Of a DNA stretch of 64,000 bases, positions 11,581 to 23,300 are shown piece by piece. Location of the stretch: NCBI RefSeq assembly GCF_032118995.1, contig NC_092649.1, forward strand, positions 19,095,832-19,159,831, in the 5' to 3' direction. Within the stretch, counting starts at the first letter, position 1. Every line of letters begins with the position of its first letter. The stretch is from Asterias amurensis. Lineage: Eukaryota > Echinodermata > Asteroidea > Forcipulatida > Asteriidae. The notes under the pieces are model-generated. The model saw only the letters and a list, made by a program, of their open reading frames with translations. It had not been told where the DNA came from and ran no database searches. Position numbers and translations under genes: made by a program.

Positions 11581-11782
11581 TTTCTCTGTGTGTATAAGCC
11601 AGAAACAGGTGAAACATTTACAGAGTTTTCCACTCGATTACTGAGTTATCTATACCGATGAATTGAATTGGGTGAGGGAACTAAATCATATGATGGACTT
11701 TGTGATTTTATTCTTGGAGAGCAAATTCTGTCTGCTTGTGATAAAGATTTGGCTGTGTACTTGAAGGAACGAAAACCAAGTT

Positions 11783-12126
11783 ATAGGATTTTAGGCGTTG
11801 CATGGTGAGGTATCTGAGACGATGGTGAGGTATCTGGCGATGACTAGAGCAAGCTAGTCGAAACGTTTAGCCCAATTTAAGAACTGACTCCGCGGTAGTA
11901 CAGTTAATCACGATCCTATAAGCTAAAGTAGTTGTCCCACCCTATTTTCTATTCATCCGCCCGGGTAATTGTTAAAAAGCAGGACAGTTCTTTTCAGAAC
12001 TGAGAAGTCTCCCGAACCCTCGAACATCTAATTACGCGGTATAAAGCAAGACAGTTCTCTATAGCATCTATAATAAGAACAAACTCTACATGGTAAGTAT
12101 AGATACACACATGTGCAAACCAAATA
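11783..12126. mobile_element. SINE-like element, 11-bp target duplication
   Basis: Flanked by AAAACCAAGTT at 11772-11782 and 12127-12137. Removing it and one duplicate restores the gag frame. It includes the conserved core 'gatgactagagcaagctagt'. Related sequences occur at 35545-35905, 37270-37520 and (core only) about 46530. Non-coding. Confidence 0.7.
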
Positions 12127-12820
12127 AAAACCAAGTTGTTGTAAAGATATGACAGAGCTAGCAGATAGGTATATGGAAGCTCACAGAAGGCTTGGATCTG
12201 AAACCACAATAAGGTATCCTAAGATAGCTTATGACCATCCTAGAGTATAAACTAGTGACACTAAGGCTAGTAAGACTAGAGACTATGAACCTAGGACTCC
12301 TAGTAAACCTGGGTTTGTTGATAAAGATAGGGAATGTTTTGTATGTGGTAACAAAGGGCACATTGCTCGAAACTGTAAAATAATATAGAAATCAAAGTAA
12401 ATACCGACCTAACAAATTTCAGAGTTCAAGTTTACAGGTTCTTGTTGATGATGAAGAAGGAAAAACACAGACTACTAAAGGTGTTGACATGGTTGAGGGT
12501 GAAGTTGAAGTTGCTGGGTGCATCACAAAGAAATCTGCTCTGACTACAACTATAAGGACAGGTGATAATATAGGGGTTTGCGGCAAACTCAAGGGAGATA
12601 TTGACACCCCACTAATCAGCGCAGCTTGCACAGTTGGTAATTAGGAAATGCCTGTAAGGAATTGTTATGATTGGAGATGGTTAGCGTGCTCAGAGAGTGG
12701 CTGCAGTACCGTGGCAGTGAAAAGCGGCTTAGTGTGCGATAATCAGTTGCTATAAATCACTCAATCATGCGTCCTAGTTCGCTATTAGTGCTGTCTTGAG
12801 TTTTTACTTCTTTATCATAT

Positions 12821-13056
12821 TTTAGGCACTGGACACTATTGGTAATTACTCCAAATAATTGTTATCATAAAATTTGATTTCGAGACCTCAGATTTAAATT
12901 GTAAGGTCTCGAAATCAAGCATCAGTTCTGAAGCACACAACTTCGTGTGGCAATGGTGTTTTTTCTTTCATTATTATCCCGCAAGTTTGACGAGTAAATG
13001 TTATTTTATGCATAATATGCTGAGATACACCGTGAGGATAATGTCCAGTGTCTTTA
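12821..13056 (-). mobile_element. MITE family A, internally deleted reverse copy
   Basis: Left end 'ggcactggacactattggt', right end 'gtccagtgtctttaa' with TTAA at 13053-13056. The central hairpin is kept but about 140 bases of one arm are missing. Confidence 0.8.
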
Positions 13057-13193
13057 AATTTGTGGAACCATTTGCCGCTACCGTCGCGTAGGTTTATGGC
13101 ACATACAAAAATAAAAAAAATAAAAATTAACTCAGTGGAGCCCTTGCAAAGGGCTTTCCATAAGAGTTTATAAGTCAAATTTAAACGCATTTC

Positions 13194-13572
13194 AAGGCAG
13201 TGGACACTATTGGTAATTGTCAAAGACTAGCATTCACAGTTGGTGTATTTCAACATATGCATTAAATAACAAACCTGTGAAAATTTGAGCTCAATCGGTC
13301 ATCAAAGTTGCGAGATAATAATAAAAGAAGAAAACACCCTTGTCACATGAAGTTGTGTGCGTTTATAGATGGTTGATTTCGAGACCTCAAGTTCTAAGTC
13401 TCGAAATCAATTTCGTAGAAAATTACTTCTTTCTCCAAAACTATGGCACTTCAGAGGGAGCTGTTTCTCACAATGTTTTATACCACCAACCTCTCCCCAT
13501 TACTTGTCACCAAGAAAGGTTTTATGCTAATAATTATTTTGAGTAATTACCAATAGTGTCCACTGCCTTTAA
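13194..13572 (+). mobile_element. MITE family A copy
   Basis: Complete set of blocks from 'gcagtggacactattggta' to 'gtccactgcctttaa'. TTAA at 13569-13572. Confidence 0.85.
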
Positions 13573-14252
13573 GGTAGGAGCCTACTTATTAAGAGGTGTC
13601 AAGGGCAAACAAGGTGTCAGCAACAACAACCAACATCATCAACAGCAACAGTTACTGTCATTATATAAGGAAAAGATTTTCCTGTGAAGTTGGCTTTACG
13701 AATAACATTAATTGTCGATTTTTTGGTAGGAATTGTGCATGCCAAGTGAATATTTAGGTGGCTTTGAAAATGTGCCACCACGAACAATGGCAAAATCAAC
13801 CATGACGTTATATTGTGAATGAAATGCGTGGGAAGCATTCAAACCGCTCTCTCCTGTGCACAGTATGCTCAGCTTGTTATTGCAAGTGTAGAATGAAAAT
13901 ACTAAAAGCAAATGCATTTTCAGCTTGATTAACATTGACCTTGATGACGTGGTTCAGTGTGTGGGTTCGATTGGTTATTTGCTTTCACATGACATAAATA
14001 GCTAAGATAAGTTCCATACGTGGTGGGTGTAGCCATGTTCAATACAATACTAGTGGACATAATTAAGTGAGCATGAAAGATTATAGCTGTAATATTGTAG
14101 TGTTTGACCAATTGTAACTGTTCGGAAAGCAGTCTATTTTATGCTACACAAAAGGTTCGATATCTACATGCCGTATAGAGCAACACCAGTGAGAATGTAA
14201 GCTAAAATCGGGACTAAAAACATTATACAAACAGCCGTTTATTGGTGCCATC
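13573..14252. other. 5' flank of the Ubl-NACHT-LRR gene
   Basis: No exon recognised. Short open frames on the minus strand lack domains. The promoter of the receptor gene should lie here, immediately upstream of 14253, but I see no clear TATA box or initiator. Confidence 0.4.
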
Positions 14253-14324
14253 ATGGCCGCGCTGCCTTTAACCGAAGGAAATGTGGCGGACATTCTCCAG
14301 CACCATGGACGATTTGCTGTAAAG
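14253..14324 (+). CDS. receptor exon 1 (start codon)
   Basis: Encodes MAALPLTEGNVADILQHHGR and four further residues up to the donor 'gtaaag|gtaagt', phase 0. The Met context is favourable. The residues look like an amphipathic helix that continues into exon 2. I do not recognise a named domain. The open frame that runs past the donor to 14459 is intron. Confidence 0.65.
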
Positions 14325-17300
14325 GTAAGTACCAGAGTGTACTGGCACCAAACAAATTATAAATTAAAACAAAACTCCCAGCGCATGTCATTTTTTGTTT
14401 ATCAAGCCAGGTCCACGAATCTCATTTATGATGTTATATCAAGAAATCGAGGTCAATAATGTTCATCAGTTTTGCGAAGTCTTTTATATTGGTATTTGTA
14501 AAAGACCAGTCTTCTCACTTGGTGTATCTCAACATGTGCATGTAATAACAAACCTGTGAAAATTTGAGCTCACTTGGTCGTTGAAGTTGCGAGATAATAA
14601 TGAAAGAAAAAACACCCTTGTCACACGAAGTTGTGTGCTGTTAGACGCTTGATTTTGAGACCTCAAAATATATTTCTGAGGTCTCGAAATAAAATTCGTG
14701 GAAAATTGTTTCTTTTTCGAAAACTGCATTACTTCAGAGGGAGCCGTTTCTCACAATGTTTTATTATACCATCAACCTCTCCCCATTACTCATCGTCACC
14801 AAGTTAGGTTTTATGCTAATAACTATTTTCAGTAATTACCAATAGTGTCCACAGCCTTTATGTATTAGTAACTAAGATCAAGAAATTGTGGTCAGTAATG
14901 TTCAGTTTTGCGAAGTCTGTTCGCCACAGAACCCCCCCCCCCCCTCACCTTTCCTTTTATAGTATAACATAACTTACTGTACGAAGGTCACTGCAATGTA
15001 TGTATGCATGTATGAACATACACATTGGTCCTGCCTTTTTGTACTACTGATTTTACGGTTCCGAAACTGGCATTTTAATGCTGAATTATTTTTTGCTGAA
15101 TTCACAAAGGTCTTGAAAATCAGCGTATGTCAGTTTTATGATTTCAATAACTGAATAAAATATCATGGTGACGTTATTAACAAACATGCTTTCTTTAGCA
15201 GGTCATGGAAAAACAAAAGTAACTCTTAGCCGGGAGCAGTGATGCTCCTCAGTGATGTATACAAGGCCATGGTGATATGAAAATGGTAATTGTTCACCTA
15301 CATTACTTTCACATTGTAATGTCACACTCAGTCGAATCCTACATACCAACATTTACAATCAAGTTCATGTACACTATGTGGACACTGCATGCAGACGACT
15401 GAAAATGAGCTTTCCATTATTATGTGTTTTGATTGGTCCGAGGCATAGAGCTAATAGCTCTATGGTCCGAGGTGATGTTTTTCAGCTGCACCCAAATCAC
15501 CCCCAGACCAATCAAAACACAGATATGTAAAGCAATTTTTCACTGTACGTTTATCCAATGACATCATTGTATCCAATGAAATCACTGGTTTTGAAAACCA
15601 AGGAACTGTCTTTATCCTAGTCTTGAAATCAAGTCTGCAATATTGTTAAGCGCGGTGCTGCTACGGGGACGGTACACTCATCCTCGATCCCAGCATGTGG
15701 TACCCTGCCACGCGCCTACCTACGACCGTTGCATGAATGCAATGACCGTCTGTGACTGTTGCATAAGCGGCAGAATGTGTGTTTGTAACACATAGGTAGC
15801 GCCTAACGACGTGTCATTAAGACTATTATCATCCTTGCGGATAAGGACAGGGGCACAGTTTAGACTATTAAACATGAAACCATCATCAAAAACGTTTATT
15901 TCATTATCTCTCTCTCGTAAAAGGAATTCCTTAGACCTCTGCTGACCCTCAAGGATTTCAAAGATGCTAAGAGGGCTGCAAGAGTCAACTATGACCACTC
16001 TCTATCGAAGGCGGTCCCGAGGAAAAGAAGCATCCGGAAATCGAAGAGAAACGCATTTCTGTCTGCATTTACAACGAGGAAAACTGAAGGAAGGGCATCA
16101 ACAAATCTTGACAAGAGGGAGGAACTCCCAGCGTCTGACCACGCCCTGCTTGAAGTCACACAGGAAGGCCCAAGCAGGAGGTAATCCGTGGACAAAGTAC
16201 TTTAACACCAAAATGATTTCCTTGACTCTATAAACAAAAACCGATTGGGGTTTTTTTTACTAAAAAATTATGGCTTGTGTATTCTGTAGCCTCTTTTTGC
16301 AACTTAAAAACGTTTTATTTTTAACTTTTGTTTCAGTTTGTTTCAAGTCAAGGAACGGCAGATCCAGATATTCATTTCGAATTCAGTGAAGGAGACCCTC
16401 TGCCTACAACTTCATCCTTCAACTTCCATCTTAGGCTTAAAAGAAATAATCCAAGAAAAACTAGGCATCCCACAAAAGAAACAGCATCTTGTCACTAGGA
16501 AAGGCTTAGAGGTACGAACATAAATCATGTAAACGGCTGTTTAGACAGTATTATTTTTTAGGCCCTTGTATCTGTTCAGAGAGTGTAAAACGAGTTGTGC
16601 ATACTCAAACAGCCGTTGTATTGGGCTGCTTGTCTCCCTTGTCAAAACACTGCTGTACATTTTATTCAAATAAAGCCATCAAGAGGTTGCCTAGGTAACA
16701 TTTTGTTTTATATTTGTGATAATGCCTTTATGAAATTTCAGCCTCTGGCTCATGGGATTATTTGTGGGGACCATTGTCTACAGCCTTTCTTCGTAATGGT
16801 CGATCCCCTCCGCGGAATTCGTCGAAAATTACTTCTTTCTCGGAAACTACATTACTATAAAGGGAGCCGTTTCTCACAATGTTTTATACTATCAACAGCT
16901 TTCCATTGCTTGTTACCAAGTAAGTTTTTATGGTAACAATTATGTTAAGTAATTACCAAACCTTCATTTAACATTCTCTGCTTTGCGTTCTGTGGGTACT
17001 ACTATGGATTAATTCAACCTGAAGTCTGAACCTACAATCTAGATATCATCCTGAAATAAAACAACTACAATTTCTTCTTCTAGTCCTGCCTGTTATAATG
17101 CTGTGAATCTTCCCCCCCCCCCTCCTAAACAGCTTTGTGACAGAGTCTCCCTTCGGGACTACGGTATTCAGCAAGACACCAACCTAGACTTGCAGCTTGT
17201 TGCTGGCTTAATGGGTGGCACTAAAAAGAAACATTCAGGTAAACCAATTACTAAAGCCACTGGACATAATAATAATATTGTCAAAAGACCAACGCACTTG

Positions 17301-20300
17301 TTGTATCCCAACATGTGTATAAAATAACAAATTTTGACTGAATTCGTCATCGAAGTTGCAAGAGAGAATGATGAAAGAAAAACACCCCTGTTGCACAAAT
17401 ACAAATTTGTGTGCTTTCAGATGCCTCAACAAAAAGGTCCTAAAGTATTTTATTGTTTAAGTGAGAAATTACCTCTTTCTAAAAAACTATGTTACTTCAG
17501 AGGGAGCTATTTCTCACATTGTTTTATACTATCAACAGCTCTCCATTGCCCGTTACCAAGGAAGGTTTATTGCTAAAAATTATTCTGAGTAATATTACCA
17601 ATAGTGTCCACTGCCTTTAGCCACTGGCGCATGAATTGATCACCCTTTTTCAAGTAGACATTATCGTTTGTACATCGCACTTCAGACAGTTCAAAGAGTA
17701 TTTTGTTTATAAACAGGTCACAAGAAAAACAACGAGACATCGCCAACGCCAAGGGAAATGATCGAAGCAATGTACACCACTGTCAAAGAAAATGTTAATC
17801 TTCATACAGTACCACAAGCTATACACAAGCCAACTTCTCGTAAGAAGGCCACCCGCAGGAGCAGGAAGCGAGACGGCTCGAAACTTTCACTCAGTCCTCC
17901 TTCCCCTAACGAAACAGGAGACAGCGGTGAGGAAAAAAGAAGGAAGACAAATGAACCGGGGAGGACATCCTTTCAAGACGTCGAACCCAGAGCACACAGT
18001 GACTCTCATGAGAGGCAAGAAGAAACTATGAAATCAAGGAGTGCTTCCCCTGCCTCATCGAACAACTCCAAAAAATCCAAAGGCAGGAAAGGAACGAGTA
18101 GATCATCCCAACACCATAATGAATCCACAAGACCTGCCGAGCAGAAAGATAACTTAGAGCAATCTATTCGATTTCCCGGGAAAGGTTTTCAGAAAAGTAC
18201 TGAAATTGAGCCGTGCGTGACTTCTGCATCAGAAAATATCTCCAAGAAACCGAGAGGAAGGAAGAGAAGACGTAAAACAACTCCATCTCAAGACGAACTC
18301 AAAAGCCAGCGTGTTTCTGCAGAGAGAGCCAATGCACCTGCTTTGACTTCGGCTTCAGGAGCCATCCCTAAGAAAAGTAGAAAGGAAATCGAATGTCACG
18401 AGCCGCAAGATGCATCCAGAAAACAAGACCTTTATTCCTCCAGCTCTTCATCAACCGCAGACCCCTTCTTAAGGAAGTGTAGAAGAAAGAGCAAGTGTGG
18501 TAAAGAGGCAACCAAGATGCAAGCTGCACAAGTCGACAGACAGATCGACTCAGAGAAGTCCTTGGATATTACTACATGCAGAGCAGGAGACAGCAAGAAG
18601 ACTCGTAAAAGAACAAGAAAGAGACGTCATAAAAAATCCCCTCTTCAGGAAAATCAGAGTGAATCGATTGAAAGTCGAACCGACCCGACTCAACCCCCTC
18701 GTGTTTTACTTGGAGAAGATCGACAGTCTGAGACTAAAGATATCAGGCAACATGCAACGCGTCACCTCTTAACTAGTCGTTGTAACCGTGGGAAGCAGAC
18801 ATGTAATGAGGAACCGAATAGGACATCTAATGTGGAAGCAAAGAAGACATCTTATAAGAAACCGAAGAAGACATCTAATAAGGAACCGAAGAAGGCATCT
18901 AATGAGGAATTAAAGAAGACATCTAACGCGGAACGGAAGAAGACATCTAATGAGGAACCGAAGAAGACATCTAATGAAGAACCGAAGAAGACATCTAATG
19001 AAGAACCGAAGAAGACTTTTAATAAGGAACCGAAGAAGTCATCTAGTAAGGAACTGAAGAATGATTCAAACAAGACATCGAATGCAGAACCGATGAAGAC
19101 ACCTATAAATGATGAACCAAAGAACACATCTAGTGAGAAGACATCTAATGAGGAACCTAAGAAGACATCTAATGAGAAATCGAAGAAGACATCGAATGCA
19201 GAACCGATGAAGACACCTATAAATGATGAACTAAAGAAGGCATCTAGTAACGAACCAAAGAGTAATGAGGGACCGAAGAAGACATCTAAAAAGGAATCTA
19301 ATAAGACATCTAATGAAGAACCAAAGAAGACATCTAATGAAGACCCAAAGACGACATCTTATGAGAAAATGAAGAAGACATCTAAAGAGAAACCGAAGAA
19401 GACATCGAAGGAGGAACCGAAGAAGACATCTAATCAGGAACCAAACAAGACATCTTATATGAAACCGAAGATGAGCCGGCAACAATTTGGAAACAGTATC
19501 AATAAAATTCAAACTCTTCAAATCCACGGAGCCAACAAGAGCCCTATCTTTGTTGGGCCATGCACTGGGAGCTCAATACATTACGGTACAGGTATGTACT
19601 GTTGATAACTTTCTTTAGAGAATGTACAATATAATATCGAAGTCTTATTAGTGCACATATCTACCAAACAAGGTACTCAATGCGCTGAGTATAATACAAA
19701 GATAGCTAACTGCAGTGATTAATTTTGAGACCCAATTATTTAGCACCTTATAATAGTTTACAAGGTGCTACGGCGCATACAGCAGCCACCGCCAAGAACA
19801 CCGGGGCGAACCCCTTCTCTTTTCGAAAAGTGCACTGGGTTATTTTACATGCGTTACACAACACATGGGACCAACGGCTTTACGTCCCATCCGAAGGACG
19901 AAGCATTGGTTAAGTGTCTTGCTTAAGGCACGTGTCACGGCTGGGGATTCGAACCCACACTCTGCTGATCAGAAACACCAGAGTTTGAATTTTTTAGAGA
20001 GTGCACAATAAAATAAGACATCATTTTAAGTTTTGATTTACCTATTATATCCAATCAATTAGCCAACCAATGATGATGGTGTATCTCAACATATGCAAAA
20101 ATAACAAACCTGTGACAATTTGAACTCAATTGGTTGTCGAAGTTGCGAGATAATAATGGAATAAAAAACACCATTGTCACACGAAGTTGTGTGCTTTCAG
20201 ACGCTTGATTTCGGGACCTCAAAATCTAATTTTGAGGTCTCAAAATCAAATTCGTGGTAAATTACTTCTTTCTCATAAACTACGTTACTTCACATTACTC

Positions 20301-23300
20301 ACAATGTTTTATACTATCAACAGCTCTCCATTGCTCATTACTAAGTAAGTTTTTATGCTGATAATTAGTTTGAGTAATTATCCAATAGACACTAGACACT
20401 AGACACGGTTGGTAATTGTCAACGCACAACGCACAGTGTGTGTATCTCAACATATGCATAAAATAACCAACCTGTGAAAATTTGAGCTCAATTGCTGTCG
20501 AATTTACCAAGTAAGTTTTTATGCTAATAATTATTTTGAGTAATTACCAATAGTGTCCGGTGTCTTCAAAGACACTGGACACGGTTGGTAATTGTCAACG
20601 ACTAGCCTTTACAGTTGGTGTATCTCAACATATGCAAAAAATAACCAACCTGTGAAAATTTTATCTCAATTCGTCGTCGAAGTTACCAAGTAAGTTTTTA
20701 TGCTAATAATTATTTTGAGTAATTACCAATAGTGTCCGGTGTCTTTAAAGATTTAAAGAAAGCTGACCTTGAGAGACGTGACATTGAAGGTAAGACCAAC
20801 TATACATCTGTGTGTTTGATTGTTTGTTTGTCTGTTGTATTCATTAGGTAGAGCCACAGGAGAAGCACACGATCGCAGAGTTGCTGATATGGCAGAGAAG
20901 GCTCTAAAGACGGCTTACATAAGCAGAGGGGGTTTCGTTCAGCTCATTCCATGGGTGAGTGACGATAAAATGCACATCATGGACATCTACACGGAACTTG
21001 AGTTAAACAAAACAGACAAGCGCGACGAGGGCAAGATAAAATCCTACGAGGAGATTTTCCGCAAGTCAAGAGAGGGCTTTCTAATTAAACGTATGGTTCT
21101 GACTGGCACGGCTGGTTTGGGAAAGTCCACCCTGGTTGACAAAATGGCGTACGATTGGGCGATGGGTTCATGCAAGAAACTTGGAGAGTACAAACTTGTC
21201 TTTGTCCTGAAAATGCACGCACTTGAGCAAACCTCTCATTTTCTCGATGCTGTTTTTGATCAGATCCTAGACGAAACTTGCATCGAGAAGGCTGCGTTGA
21301 GCTCCTACATCAATACGAATCCAGACCAGGTTCTGATTCTTCTTGATGGTTTCGATGAGCTGATAACCACCTCGCTCAATGAGTGCGAATTTGGTTCCAT
21401 TTTGAAAATCCTAAACAGAAGGGAAGGCGCAGAATTTAGCGTCATCGTAACAACGCGGCCCTCGCATAATGACAAACTAGTGAGTAGAATCCTGATTGAA
21501 GAACCCGTTACGCGGGTAACGGTTCTTGGATTCAGTAAAGAATGCATTATGCAATATGTGTTCAAATTTTACTCGGCAGATCCTGAAAAGGCCCGGGGGC
21601 TTTTGGAGATTATTTTTTCCTCCACTGCTCTCTTTGATTTGGCAAATAGCCCTATGCTCTTGCTCTTAATGTGTATTCTATGGCGAGAGGAAAGCAGGCT
21701 CCCCGAAACCATGTCATCACTCTACAGAGAAGCGATGAGGTACATATTCATGCGAAAGGCAGACAGTACACCAGAAGATATGTCAAACCTGATTTTAGAA
21801 ATCGGAAAGGTAGCATTAGATGGTTTGCTCGCACCGAAGCAGATTCTTTCCTTTCCGGAGAATCTTTTTAAAAGTGGTGTTCTTTCTCTTGCCATCAGTG
21901 CAGGTATACTTAGCAGCCAGCGGGTCATGAAGCAGCTCGATACCCATAACAGTCTCATGTTCATTCACAAAACTTTTCAGGAGTACTGCGCGGCAATTTT
22001 CTTCCAACATCTTCAGCGAACTGGTGATGAAGAGTTGCAAAGAGTGGTTGATAAGATAGACCAAAAAAAGGGCAACATTACAGATCTGGACTATTTGCTA
22101 CGATTTTGTTGTGGAGACAATGAGGCATGCACAGTTATAATTTTGCGGATCGTACATAAGTATTTGTACTATTTTTGTACAGACTTGAGGTGGTTGCTTT
22201 TTTCTTGTTATTTTGAGTGTCAATCAAATTTCATTCCATCTGAGAAATTGATCTGGTCAGTAATTGGCGATGACCGATTACAATTTAATTGGTGTGGCAA
22301 AGACTTCGTTAACGCATTTATATACTTTCTGGAGCATGTACGTGTTGACTCAGACGGCAATGGAAACCATTACCTTCCCGAAGTCGAGGAAATTAGGTTA
22401 CATCAATGTGACTTAAAAAGCTTTGACGAACGTTTCGGACATGTGTTGGAAAGAATGACAAATATCAAATCATTGAAACTATACAGCTGCTCGTTAACGG
22501 CGAGCAACTTTAAATATATTGTATCGTCGCTTGAGAACGCAGACGAATTGGTCCAACTTGAGGTTAAAGGGAACGAAATGCTGAGTGGTTCCGCAAATAC
22601 ATTGCCGTCCAAATCAAAATGCCTAAAACGTCTTGAGATATTAGACATGTGTGAATGTCTGATGAGAGGTAATGACATGGACTTGCTGCTGCGTGAGATG
22701 ACCAACTTGGTAACGCTGTTGTTGTCTGGAAACGAATTCGGCAACTCTGCATTATTATTTGGCCCTCACTTGCAACAAATGCAACAACTGCAGCAGCTTG
22801 ACTTGAGTGACTGTCGTTTAAGAGGTGTCGACGCCGGACATATTGTTGTAGCAGTGAGCAGCACCATCATTGATCTGAACCTCTCCAAGAATAAAGGGTT
22901 GTGCGAAACAGCAAGACTGTGGGCTCCTTATCTTAACCGATTGAAACGTCTGCAGAAGCTGGGCTTGGGTTACTGTGCGTTGACAGGTACAGATGTGAAG
23001 TACGTGGATGCAAGCAGCTTGTTGGAACTGAACTTGACAGGTAACAATGAACTAGGGGGCTCTGCAGAGTTATGGTCCCCCACTTTAAAATGTATGACAA
23101 AACTGAATAGTTTGGCATTAGGTGGTTGTAACATACAAAGAAGTGACTTACCACATCTGAGAGATTTAGTGTGTTGTCTTCCTTCTATCGAAGAGTGTGT
23201 ATCAAGGATGTTCAGTATTATTCAACTTTGTCACAATCACATTAGGCTTGATTTAAAGAAACCTCTGACTGGTGAAGATACATCCATTGCTTTGAAAGCA

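Larger units (their letters stand above)
8581..11594. mobile_element. ~3-kb DNA element with TA flanks inside gag
   Basis: The left end begins CACTCAGAAAAAG after 'ta'. The complement of the right end reads CACACAGAGAAAAG, also next to 'ta'. Both ends run into AT-rich subterminal repeats built on 'gtaaaa/ttttac'. Removing the block and one TA (of the ambiguous TATA at the right) brings the two gag pieces together in frame, strong evidence that it is one insertion. Inside are pieces of a SAM-domain-type protein gene, two smaller inverted-repeat elements, and a tandem 250-bp repeat. No transposase is recognised, so it is non-autonomous or decayed. Superfamily is uncertain. Confidence 0.7.
7795..12650 (+). 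pseudogene. broken gag of a Ty3/Gypsy-like retrotransposon
   Basis: Separate pieces read as one gag polyprotein. 7845-8015 is a charged coiled segment (KAKDEEREERAKEREHV). 8035-8140 gives LPNFNDSRDDMGLFLRRFER. 8530-8578 gives RLTEEGFRLK. 11598-11782 carries the next capsid-like part (KPETGETFTEF and LAVYLKERKPS). 12138-12390 holds ELADRYMEAHRRLG and a zinc knuckle CFVCGNKGHIARNC (CX2CX4HX4C). 12400-12643 looks like the gag-protease linker. In-frame stops and four insertions (MITE A, a 3-kb DNA element, a SINE-like unit and, upstream, MITE B) kill it. No protease, RT or integrase follows, so the relic is 3'-truncated. The order and motifs are typical of metazoan Gypsy gag. Assignment to a named clade is not possible. 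Confidence 0.8.

Noticed and set aside
14338-14459. Continuation of the first receptor open frame past 14324
   Set aside because: It crosses a strong donor (gtaagt) and the phase-matched exon 2 explains the frame better.
15720-15998. Minus-strand 92-residue open frame
   Set aside because: It overlaps receptor exon 2 on the other strand and shows no domain.
18852-19527. Long minus-strand open frames opposite exon 5
   Set aside because: They arise from the 24-base repeat, which is open in several frames, and have no domain or splice support.
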